From Candidatus Rifleibacteriota bacterium (GTDB lineage: Bacteria > Muiribacteriota > Ozemobacteria > Ozemobacterales > Ozemobacteraceae), in NCBI GenBank assembly GCA_012517355.1, contig JAAYVD010000108.1, positions 1-47,810 of the forward strand: a DNA stretch of 47,810 nt. Reading direction: 5' to 3'. Made by a program: the position numbers and the translations under genes. The notes beneath the pieces are model-generated. The model did no database searches and was not told the DNA's origin. It worked only from the letters and a program-made list of their open reading frames with translations. Positions 32,078 through 39,573 of this stretch are shown piece after piece (the stretch's first letter is position 1; each line of letters begins with the position of its first letter).

Positions 32078-33241
32078 TCAGAAGAAGGTTCCGAACAACA
32101 GCCCGCAGAGGGCAGCGATGATCACGACCAATGCGAAGAACGCCATTGCTTTGTGACGGCCCACGACGGGGACGATGGCCAGGAGGCTGGGCAGGCTGAC
32201 CGCCGGACCGGCCAGGGTGAGGGCCATGGCAGGCCCCGCATGCATGCCGTACCTCATCAGGGTGGCCACGATGTTCACCCCGACGATGGTTCCAAAATAC
32301 ATCAAAGAGCCGATGAATGCAGCCAAAAAGTTGCCCTGCAGGGAGTTGGTATCGAACACCGCCATCAGCCGGGGGTCCGACAGCTGGATGCCCGCCGCCA
32401 GGATGCCCGACAGGAACAGGCCGAGCAGCACCTTGGGGAAGATCGTGACGAACAGGTCGACCGACTTGTTCAGCCACAACCGGGTTTCGGCCAGGGAGAA
32501 CCATTTCCACAGGACCCCCGCCAGAATGAGGACCTGGGTCAGGAGGAGCAGGCCCTTCGCCATCAGGAAGTCGATCGCCCGGATGTCGCCGCCGGTGAAG
32601 TAAGGGGAATGGGCGGCGAGGCCTTCGGGCCGCAGGTAGGAGTCGAACAACCCGGTCGAGGTGATCATGATCAGCAACAGCAGGGCGAACAGGAGGGCGG
32701 TGGGGGCGAGGGGCCGCTCGTCCTCTTCCACCATGACCAGGGGGCCGGGAAGGCCGGCGGCGGTCGGGGGCGGGTCGCCGAACAGGCGTTTCATCGCCAG
32801 TCCCACCGCCATGGCGGCGAGGACGACGAGCAGCCCGCGCCAAAGGGTGAAACGGATCCCGATGAGGGACCAGGTGTAGGTCAGCGAGATCAGGTTGACG
32901 GCCGGGGCGGCCAGCAGGAAGGTGAAGGCGGGGCCGATGCCCGCGCCCTGGCTCAGGACGCTCGAGAAGATGGGGATGACCCCGCAGGAGCAGACGGTCA
33001 GGATGCCGCCGGTGAGCGCGGCGACCGGGTAGGCGACGAGGGGGTTGGCCTTGGACCCCATCAGGCGGGTGATGTTCTGCTTGTCGAGGAAGATGTTGAT
33101 GGCGCCGGCGATGAAGAACGCGGGAATCATGCCGGAGATGAGGTGGGTGCCGAGGAACTGTCCGACCTCGACCAATCCGGGCCAGATCACGGTGCCCTTC
33201 AGGGGCAGGAGCCAGGAGTCGACGATGATCCAGAGGCTCAT
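32078..33241 (-). CDS. DUF318-type permease (ArsP/SO_0444-like)
   Basis: 387 aa with 8-10 predicted membrane helices. The motif TVCSCGVIPIF (about residues 82-92) with adjacent Cys residues is the hallmark of the DUF318 permease family. Members include ArsP, which exports trivalent organoarsenicals, and SO_0444, linked to metal/arsenic export. A second conserved half (FIGSLMYFGTIVGVNIVATL ... GPAVSLPSLLAI) is present. The substrate is not readable, though Cys in the membrane suggests a soft metal or metalloid. A TPR gene follows after 7 nt. No clear ribosome site precedes the ATG at 33241, so the start is tentative. Confidence 0.82.
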   Translation of the reverse strand: MSLWIIVDSWLLPLKGTVIWPGLVEVGQFLGTHLISGMIPAFFIAGAINIFLDKQNITRLMGSKANPLVAYPVAALTGGILTVCSCGVIPIFSSVLSQGAGIGPAFTFLLAAPAVNLISLTYTWSLIGIRFTLWRGLLVVLAAMAVGLAMKRLFGDPPPTAAGLPGPLVMVEEDERPLAPTALLFALLLLIMITSTGLFDSYLRPEGLAAHSPYFTGGDIRAIDFLMAKGLLLLTQVLILAGVLWKWFSLAETRLWLNKSVDLFVTIFPKVLLGLFLSGILAAGIQLSDPRLMAVFDTNSLQGNFLAAFIGSLMYFGTIVGVNIVATLMRYGMHAGPAMALTLAGPAVSLPSLLAIVPVVGRHKAMAFFALVVIIAALCGLLFGTFF

Positions 33242-33277
33242 GCGGTGGCGGCCACGGGGCGATGGGCGGGCCGGGGG

Positions 33278-33332
33278 GTTCGCGCCGCCAGCCGTGGCGG
33301 CAAGGGGATGGGGCCGGCATCATACCGGTCGA
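33278..33332 (+). repeat. Diverged copy of the dispersed palindromic repeat
   Basis: GTTCGCGCCGCCAGCCGTGG followed by CGGCAAGGGG and GGCATCATACCGGTCG matches the later two palindromes of the unit at 5205-5274 in order and spacing, with substitutions. It occupies the 142-bp gap before the permease gene. Confidence 0.6.
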
Positions 33333-33383
33333 GGTGGCGGATGCGGTGGGGGAGGGGTTGGCGACAGCCGGCGCGAGCCGTGC

Positions 33384-34202
33384 TCATCGAGACCCTCCCG
33401 GGGGCTGGACGGCGGGGAACCACTCCATCATCAGGATGCGGGAGCGAAGGGAGAGGTAGTCGTCTTTCGCATTCTGGATCAGGCCGGCACGGACCGCTTG
33501 GGAGGTCGTCTGGGACGCCAGGGTGGCGTCGAGGGCATCGAGGGTGGCCACGGCGGCCCGGTAGGGGGGCCGGGCCTCGGAAGCCAGGCGCGGTTCGAGG
33601 TCGCGGAGGAAACCGGTCAGGGAGGCGACCACCGGCCGCATGGCCTGCGGATCGCCGGCCGGGGACAGCTGTTCGAGCTGGAAGAACAGGTCGGACATCC
33701 GCAAAAACAGCCGGTAGCTTTCCGACATCTTCACCGAGTCGAAGAAGTTGCCCAGGTGGTTGCTGAGCGCCAGGACCTCGTTGTGTGCCTGGAAGGTCTC
33801 GCCGGCCTGGATGGCCTTGCGGATCGACCCGATGCGGGTGGCGGTGTCCTGCATCTTGGCGGCCCAGCCCGGGTCGCCCCGCGCCTCGTCCGGCGGGGAA
33901 ATGGAAAACCGGTTGGAAAGCTGCAGCCAGGATTCCATGACCTTGCCGAGCAGCCCTTCCACCTCGGTGTCCCGGCGTTCCTTGAGGGCGGTGCCGAGGC
34001 CCGTCAGGTCGCGGTTGAACTGCCGGATGCCGCGGCTGAATTCGCTCTTGGGGTCGGACGCGGTCAGCAGGGTCATGAGGGTGTCGTCGCAGGCCCCCAA
34101 CGGGAGGGCCGCGCCGGCGAGCAGAAACGCCAACGCCAGCGGCAGCGCCCACCCGGCCAGGCCCTGGCCCGGGGGGGAGGGGGCGACCGGAAGGCCTGTC
34201 AC
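33384..34202 (-). CDS. Exported helical protein, possible lipoprotein
   Basis: 272 aa from the GTG at 34202, which overlaps the stop of the DUF1786-like gene by 4 nt (GTGA). A hydrophobic signal (about residues 18-37) ends in PLGACDD, a possible lipobox with lipidated Cys38. The mature protein is almost wholly helical, with long amphipathic stretches (EFSRGIRQFNRDLTGLGTAL, NHLGNFFDSVKMSESYRLFL) that suggest a four-helix bundle or coiled coil. I do not recognise the family. It is the third gene of the moeA transcript. Confidence 0.68.
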   Translation of the reverse strand: MTGLPVAPSPPGQGLAGWALPLALAFLLAGAALPLGACDDTLMTLLTASDPKSEFSRGIRQFNRDLTGLGTALKERRDTEVEGLLGKVMESWLQLSNRFSISPPDEARGDPGWAAKMQDTATRIGSIRKAIQAGETFQAHNEVLALSNHLGNFFDSVKMSESYRLFLRMSDLFFQLEQLSPAGDPQAMRPVVASLTGFLRDLEPRLASEARPPYRAAVATLDALDATLASQTTSQAVRAGLIQNAKDDYLSLRSRILMMEWFPAVQPPGGSR

Positions 34203-35299
34203 GCGGGGTTCTCCATGGGAAGGAGGGACATCCCGCGCAGGATGCCGAGGGGGCCGGTCATCATCATGTCGCCGCCGGGGGCCGCCTCCAGGTAGTCGGG
34301 CAGGCCGGTCTTCGCCATGAGGTGCCGCTGGGGCCCGGTGACCACGCAGCCGGCGATCCGGGAGAAGGGCAGGGGATCGAAGGTGACGCAGCCGTTGCCA
34401 TCGTCGTGGAAGACCTCCTCGGAAGGCAGGGTCCCTTCCGCCAGCCGGGTCATGTAGCCCTTCATGATTTCCGGTTTGTTCTTCAGGATGCGGGTGTGAT
34501 GCTCGAAGAATCCACGGATGCGGCCCTGGTCGAGGATGCAGGCCATGACGTGACCGTTCCCGAAATTGATGTAGAGGACCGGGCCGTGGATGGCCGCGAC
34601 CCGTGGGTCGAGGGCGCAGCCGAGGATGGCCGAGAAGGAGGTGTCGATCAGGACCACCCGCAGGGCGGGGTTGAACCGTGACACGCACAGGGCTCCCGAT
34701 TTCAAACGGCCGAACACCTCGGGCAGATTGCCGGAGGTGAAGACCAGCGACCGGGGCAGCTGGTCCTTGGCCAGGTGGTCGAGGAAGTAGCGGAACCGGT
34801 TGTGCCGGGAGGATTCGTCACTGGTGTTGTAGCCGTGGTCCTGCACCGACAGGCCGATCGCCGCGATGCGGGAGGGATCCTCGCCGAACCGTTCCAGCAG
34901 GTCGAAGTAGAGGGGAAGCTCGATCTCGTCGAAATGGTGCGAGGGATGTTCGACCTGTTCCACCACCTCGATGCCGGCGGCCCGCACCTCTTCGAGGTTG
35001 TTGCGGACGGTGAAGGCGGGCAGGGTCTCCATGACGACCCGGTGCCCTTTCTGGACGTGTTTTTTGAGGACCTTGGCCAGGTAGCCGCCGCCCATGGTAT
35101 AGCCCGCGACGGACAGGTCGCCCGTGCAGGATTCGAGGGCGTTGGCCATCAGGAGGGCGGGGGTCGGCACCACGAGCTTGATGTTGTTTTCGAGGGTGTT
35201 GCCGGGGGAGAAGTGGAGGACGTCCTTGGTGCCGGTCCCGATGTCCATGGCCAGGGTGACCGGGCAGCGGGAGATCTGGTGGAGGGGGTGGCTGGTCAT
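34199..35299 (-). CDS. DUF1786-like protein (ASKHA-type fold)
   Basis: 366 aa. The opening LAMDIGTGTKDVLHF is a phosphate-1-type loop like those of actin/Hsp70/sugar-kinase (ASKHA) proteins. Later GYTMGGGYLAK, VLIDTSFSAILG and LYINFGNGHVMACIL supply further glycine-rich turns that fit two related lobes. I recall the set as the DUF1786 family, sometimes labelled putative pyruvate formate-lyase activating; it lacks the radical-SAM CxxxCxxC motif, so that label should not be used. A nucleotide-dependent role is likely. It lies 14 nt after moeA, which may point to cofactor or redox-enzyme assembly. Confidence 0.65.
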   Translation of the reverse strand: MTSHPLHQISRCPVTLAMDIGTGTKDVLHFSPGNTLENNIKLVVPTPALLMANALESCTGDLSVAGYTMGGGYLAKVLKKHVQKGHRVVMETLPAFTVRNNLEEVRAAGIEVVEQVEHPSHHFDEIELPLYFDLLERFGEDPSRIAAIGLSVQDHGYNTSDESSRHNRFRYFLDHLAKDQLPRSLVFTSGNLPEVFGRLKSGALCVSRFNPALRVVLIDTSFSAILGCALDPRVAAIHGPVLYINFGNGHVMACILDQGRIRGFFEHHTRILKNKPEIMKGYMTRLAEGTLPSEEVFHDDGNGCVTFDPLPFSRIAGCVVTGPQRHLMAKTGLPDYLEAAPGGDMMMTGPLGILRGMSLLPMENPA

Positions 35300-35313
35300 G
35301 GGAAGGTCTCCGC

Positions 35314-36564
35314 TCAGCGCAGGGCCAGGCAGGTGACCGGTTCCCCGGCCTCGAGGCGGGGCCGGTCGCCGGGATGCCGGATCAGGATGGAGGAGCCCGC
35401 CAGGGAGGACAGGAGGTGGGAATCCTGCCGCTCCAGCGGTTCGGCGCGGGACACGCCGGTGGCGGCCGGTTCCCCCGCGACGATGGTGCCGCGCAGGAAG
35501 TGGTCGCGTCGCGTCGGGTTGTCGATGGCGCGGGCCAGGGGAAGGACGAGGGCGGGAAGGTCGGGCTGGTGCCGTCCCTGCATGCGGGCCAGGTAGGGTC
35601 GGACGAACAACTGGAAGGTGACCGCGGACGAGGCCTGGTTCCCTGGCAGGCCGAACACCGGCCGGCCGGCGAGGAGCCCGAAGAACAAGGGTTTGCCCGG
35701 TTTCATGGCGACCCCGTGGACGACCGGCCGGACCTGGAGCGTCTGGAACGCCGTGACGAACGGGTCGCGGCGGCCGAGGGAGACCCCGCCCGAGGTGACG
35801 ACCAGGTCGGCGAGGTCGGCGGCCAGTTCGAGGGCGGCGGCGGCCCGGTCGGGGTCGTCACGGACGATGCCGAGATCGAGCGGTTCCCCTCCGGATTCCC
35901 GGATGGAGGCAGCCAGGACGGCGGTGTTGGCGTTGCGGACCTGCCAGGGGGATGGGCTTTCGAAGGGCATGACCAGCTCATCGCCGGAGGTCAGGATGGC
36001 CACCCGGGGCCGCTGGCGGACCCGGACCCCCATGCGGCCGAGGGAGGCCACCACGCCGATCTCGAAGGGGCCCAACAGGTCGCCCTTCCGCAGGACGGTG
36101 GCGCCTTCCTGCATGTCACGGCCGCGGGCCCGCACGAAGGACCCCGGGGGCGGAACCGAGCGGAAGACCACCTGGCGCTGGTCGGCGGCGACCTCGACGT
36201 CTTCGATCTTGACGATGGTGTCGGCCCCGGCCGGCAGCAGGCCGCCGGTGGCGATGTAGGCCGCCTGCCCGGGCGGCAGCGACTCGAGGGGATGGCCCGC
36301 GTCGGAAAACCCGGCCACGGGAAGGGTGACAGGGGAGGCGGTGGTGGCGCCGGCGATCTCGGCGTGACGGACGGCGTAGCCGTCCATGGCCGAGTTGTCG
36401 GCGGCCGGAACGTCACCGGGGGCGGTCAGGTCCTCGGCGAGCACCCGGCCGGCGAGGTCGGCCAGGGTGGCTCCTTCCGCGGGGAGGAGGCACCCTCCGG
36501 CGGTGGCCATGATGGCCTGGCGGGCTTCGTCGAAGGTGAGAAGACGTTCAGAGGCGGTTTTCAT
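35314..36564 (-). CDS. moeA: Molybdopterin molybdenumtransferase MoeA
   Basis: 416 aa. Conserved MoeA motifs are present in order: PAADNSAMDGYAVR (53-66), GGLLPAGADTIVKIEDV, TSGDELV, TSGGVSLGRRDPF, MKPGKPLFFG and FGLPGNQASS (the usual Pro after GN is Gln). MoeA inserts molybdate into adenylylated molybdopterin, or tungstate in anaerobes. No molybdoenzyme or other moa/mob gene lies nearby. The ATG lies 6 nt after a TAGAAT box and has no Shine-Dalgarno sequence, so the mRNA is probably leaderless. Confidence 0.94.
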   Translation of the reverse strand: MKTASERLLTFDEARQAIMATAGGCLLPAEGATLADLAGRVLAEDLTAPGDVPAADNSAMDGYAVRHAEIAGATTASPVTLPVAGFSDAGHPLESLPPGQAAYIATGGLLPAGADTIVKIEDVEVAADQRQVVFRSVPPPGSFVRARGRDMQEGATVLRKGDLLGPFEIGVVASLGRMGVRVRQRPRVAILTSGDELVMPFESPSPWQVRNANTAVLAASIRESGGEPLDLGIVRDDPDRAAAALELAADLADLVVTSGGVSLGRRDPFVTAFQTLQVRPVVHGVAMKPGKPLFFGLLAGRPVFGLPGNQASSAVTFQLFVRPYLARMQGRHQPDLPALVLPLARAIDNPTRRDHFLRGTIVAGEPAATGVSRAEPLERQDSHLLSSLAGSSILIRHPGDRPRLEAGEPVTCLALR

Positions 36565-36570
36565 GCGCGA

Positions 36571-36599
36571 ATTCTAGCATACTTCACCCGGGCTGCCAA
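36571..36599 (-). promoter_or_regulatory. moeA promoter, leaderless arrangement
   Basis: Minus strand TTGGCA (36599-36594), a 17-nt spacer and TAGAAT (36576-36571), each one mismatch from consensus. Transcription should begin at about 36564, the A of the moeA ATG. The inverted repeat ACCCGGGC/GCCCGGGT (36586-36609) overlaps the spacer and -35 box and could be an operator. Confidence 0.6.
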
Positions 36600-36641
36600 T
36601 GGCCCGGGTTTCCCCGGAACCGGCGGGGGGGGGGGCCGTGG

Positions 36642-39392
36642 TCAGAACTGCACCCGGAGGATCAAGGGGTGGCGGCGCCGGAGGTCGATCCGGTCGATCT
36701 CGAAATCCTGGCGGAACGAGGTTCCCCGGGTGAGGGAGAAGGTTTCCGGCTGGATCTGGAACGCCGCGGTGCCGCGGGGGCCGGAGAGGATCAGTTCGCC
36801 CCCGGTCTGGAAGCATTCCCCGAGGCGGATGGACGACAACGGGTGGTGGGACCCTTCCCCCTCGATTTCCAGGAGGGGGACGGCCAGGCCGCCGTCGGGC
36901 GGCTCATCGGGCTCCTGGGGCCCGGAGACCGGGGCGGACCGGACGTGGACCTTCACGGTGGGATCGACGGCGATGATGTCCGACAAACGGAAGAAGACCT
37001 CCTCGAGGCTGGCCTTCAGGAGGGGGGAGAGGGGGCGGCGGGCCCGGATCCGCTCGACCAGGAAGTGGGCGAGATCGCCGAGGGTGGCCTCCAGGACGGG
37101 AATCTCGGCCTCCCGTTCGTCGGGGTCGAGCAGGGGGAACCGATCGCACCGCGCCTTGGCTTGCTGGGCCAGGAGGGTCGCCGAGGGGGGGTGCTGGGCC
37201 AGGCTGTCGATCAACCGGTTCCAGAACTCCTTTTCCTCGAGGATGACCTCGAGGCGGCGGATGGGCCGGCCGGTCCACCGCTGGCCGTGCGTCACCAGAA
37301 GGAAGCGGCCGGGGCCGCCCCGGCGGGAGGGCGCCAAGGGGACCAGGGGGAAGATCCAGGAGGCGATGCCCGGGGCGGGAAGTTCGAAGGGCGACGGGGG
37401 TGGGCTCTCCAGGCGGAAATCCAGGGCCGGGAGGGAAGGCAGGGTGGCGGTGGGTGGGGTGGTCGCGGTTGCGTCGGCGGGCGGCGGCCGGGGGGGAAGC
37501 GGGTCGAACCGGCCGAGGCGCTCCAGCCCCCAGAACACGCCCCAGAACGCGACGGCCAGGATCAACGCCTGGCTGAGCGCCCCTTTCCACCCGGAAGCCA
37601 GGAAGGGGGTCAGCAGGCGGGTCCCGGTGGTGAGGAGGCGGGTGCGCCAGCGGTCGGCGAGGAAGGGCAGATGATGGCCGCCGATCCAGGCGAACATGGT
37701 GGCCATCGCGGCCAGGGCGGTTCCTGTCGGCCAGGCCCCCGGCCAGACGAGGGTGGGATCGATGGCGAGGCGGTGGGCCAGGAGGTCAGCCCCGGCCAGG
37801 CCGGCCAGGAATGCGCCCATCAACTGGACGGCGGTGCCAAAACGGAAGAAGGTCCGGAAATGGCCGGCCAGCACGCCGACCACCGCCAGGAAGGCCAGGA
37901 TGGCGACGGCGGCCAGGGTGACCACGGTGGCGGCCGGTGGGGGCAGGAGGAACCCCGCCAGGGCCACGACGCTGCAGCCGGACGTGGCGGCGAAATGGCG
38001 GGCCAGGATGGGGGCTTCGGGAGAGTCGGGGGCGATGCGGCGCGGGGGCACCACCAGCAGGAAGACCACGAGGGCGGCCATTCCGGCGGGGAAGACGGAC
38101 ATGATCCCGCGGAGCCATTGGCGCAGGTGGGCGGTCAGGGTGCCGTCGCGCAGGGAGGTGGTGAATCGCAGGGGGGGCGGGACATGGCAGGTCAGCAGCC
38201 GGCGGAGGACCTCGGCGACCGGGACGTCGAGCCGGCGGGCGAGCCAGGCCGGGACCGAGTCCGAGGCCACGCCTTCCCGTTGCGGGGGGAGGAACAGGTC
38301 GGTGGCCAGGACCTGCGACCCCGAGGCCTCCCACAGGCGGATCCTGACCGGGAGACCCTGGGGCAGCGAAAAGGCAAAGGGGACGCGGAGCGTTTCGGAA
38401 GCGGCCGGCACGGCATAGGTGTAGAACAGGTGATTGCGCAGCCAGACTTCGATCTGATGCGGGTTTGGCCAGGGCCGGCGGTAGGTCAGGAACAGCGCCT
38501 GGTCGATCAGCCGAGCTTCGATCCCGGGCGGCTCGGGCGGCGGGGGGGATTCCCAATGGAGGGGGGGCGGGGCGATCCCCGGCAGGTCGCGGAGGCCGGG
38601 GGTGGTGTGTACCAGGCGGATCCAGGGGAAGGAGGCCTCCAGGAGGGTGGCGACGGGCAGGGCGGGTCGCGGGGGCAGTTCGAGATGGAGGGAGGTGGTC
38701 AGGGGGCCGGCGGAAAAGCGGATCTGGTGCAGGCCGGTCTCGGGTTCGGCCGGCGCGTGCAGGTGGACCCGGCCGATCCCGTCGCCGGGGGTGACGATGG
38801 TGCGATTGACGATCTCGATGCCGGAGGGGGGGATCATTTTCACCCTGATCGGCAGCCCCGTGACGGGGCGCGCGGTGACCAGGTCGAACCCGGCCACGAG
38901 GAATTCGAGGGGGCTGCCGGCCCACAGGGGGGTTTCGGGGGGGATGACGAGGAGGGCCAGGGCGGGTTGGACGCGAAGGTCGAACGAGGCGAGGGGAAGG
39001 TCGGGGCGAGCCTCCAGGAACAGCCGGGCGTGGAAGGGGCCTTCGGGGATTCCCGTCGGCAGGGTGACCCGCCCCTGGTATACCCCAGGCCGTCGCTCGG
39101 CCAGCGGGACGTCGGCCAGGGCGGGCGCGGCGGGGACCAGGCCACGCGCGGGGCCGGGGGAGCCGTCGATCACGAGGTGGACGGGGAGATCCGTGACCGG
39201 GCGGCTGGTTTCCTGTTCGCGGATGTAGAAGACGATCTCCTGGGGTTCCCCGGCCTGCCAGCCGTGGGGAGGGGAGACGACCACCTCGATGGCGGGCAGC
39301 CGGTCGGCCGACCGGACGATGAAGACGGCCGATGCGGCAAACAGGGCGATCAGGGCTCCCACCCCGACCAGGAGCAACCAGCGACGTTCCAT
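36642..39392 (-). CDS. Large membrane protein with extracytoplasmic beta domains
   Basis: 916 aa from the ATG at 39392 (GGGGAGG upstream). One membrane segment (about 5-25) leads to an extracytoplasmic part (26-430) of repeated beta-sandwich segments (VVVSPPHGWQAGEPQEIVFYIRE; LPTGIPEGPFHARLFLEA; IPPETPLWAGSPLEFLVAGFD). These recall macroglobulin or immunoglobulin-like folds. About six membrane helices lie between 430 and 625, then a 290-residue soluble C-terminus with helical and beta parts. A Pro/Thr-rich stretch (about 630-665) separates them. I cannot assign a family. A promoter with a perfect TTGACA lies just upstream; the gene ends 77 bp before moeA begins. Confidence 0.72.
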   Translation of the reverse strand: MERRWLLLVGVGALIALFAASAVFIVRSADRLPAIEVVVSPPHGWQAGEPQEIVFYIREQETSRPVTDLPVHLVIDGSPGPARGLVPAAPALADVPLAERRPGVYQGRVTLPTGIPEGPFHARLFLEARPDLPLASFDLRVQPALALLVIPPETPLWAGSPLEFLVAGFDLVTARPVTGLPIRVKMIPPSGIEIVNRTIVTPGDGIGRVHLHAPAEPETGLHQIRFSAGPLTTSLHLELPPRPALPVATLLEASFPWIRLVHTTPGLRDLPGIAPPPLHWESPPPPEPPGIEARLIDQALFLTYRRPWPNPHQIEVWLRNHLFYTYAVPAASETLRVPFAFSLPQGLPVRIRLWEASGSQVLATDLFLPPQREGVASDSVPAWLARRLDVPVAEVLRRLLTCHVPPPLRFTTSLRDGTLTAHLRQWLRGIMSVFPAGMAALVVFLLVVPPRRIAPDSPEAPILARHFAATSGCSVVALAGFLLPPPAATVVTLAAVAILAFLAVVGVLAGHFRTFFRFGTAVQLMGAFLAGLAGADLLAHRLAIDPTLVWPGAWPTGTALAAMATMFAWIGGHHLPFLADRWRTRLLTTGTRLLTPFLASGWKGALSQALILAVAFWGVFWGLERLGRFDPLPPRPPPADATATTPPTATLPSLPALDFRLESPPPSPFELPAPGIASWIFPLVPLAPSRRGGPGRFLLVTHGQRWTGRPIRRLEVILEEKEFWNRLIDSLAQHPPSATLLAQQAKARCDRFPLLDPDEREAEIPVLEATLGDLAHFLVERIRARRPLSPLLKASLEEVFFRLSDIIAVDPTVKVHVRSAPVSGPQEPDEPPDGGLAVPLLEIEGEGSHHPLSSIRLGECFQTGGELILSGPRGTAAFQIQPETFSLTRGTSFRQDFEIDRIDLRRRHPLILRVQF

Positions 39393-39420
39393 GGTGAAAA
39401 CGGCCTCCCCAGGCCTGGTC

Positions 39421-39449
39421 AAGCTAACATCCGGCCGGAACCCTGTCAA
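39421..39449 (-). promoter_or_regulatory. Promoter for the large membrane protein
   Basis: Minus strand TTGACA (39449-39444), a 17-nt spacer and TAGCTT (39426-39421). The start would be near 39414, leaving a 22-nt leader that contains GGGGAGG. Confidence 0.5.
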
Positions 39450-39539
39450 CCGCCGGTCGGGGGCCGGTTCCCGAACCCTCTCTGGACCAGGGCAGATGCC
39501 CCGCGCCGCGGTCCGGCAGGAACCTGGGCAGGGGGGGTG

Positions 39540-39566
39540 TTGCGACGCCCGGATCCGCATTATAAT
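39540..39566 (+). promoter_or_regulatory. recD2 promoter, leaderless arrangement
   Basis: A perfect TATAAT at 39561-39566 stands 7 nt before the ATG at 39574, and TTGCGA at 39540-39545 (15-nt spacer) is a fair -35. No purine-rich ribosome site lies between. Transcription starting on the ATG is the simplest reading. Confidence 0.5.
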
Positions 39567-39573
39567 GCCGCCG

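Noticed and set aside
34199-35299. Pyruvate formate-lyase activating enzyme
   Set aside because: It lacks the CxxxCxxC radical-SAM motif that the reaction needs, and no pyruvate formate-lyase gene is nearby.
39565-39567. ATG at 39565 as the recD2 start
   Set aside because: It lies inside the TATAAT box and has no ribosome site; the ATG at 39574 fits both the promoter spacing and the length of the family.
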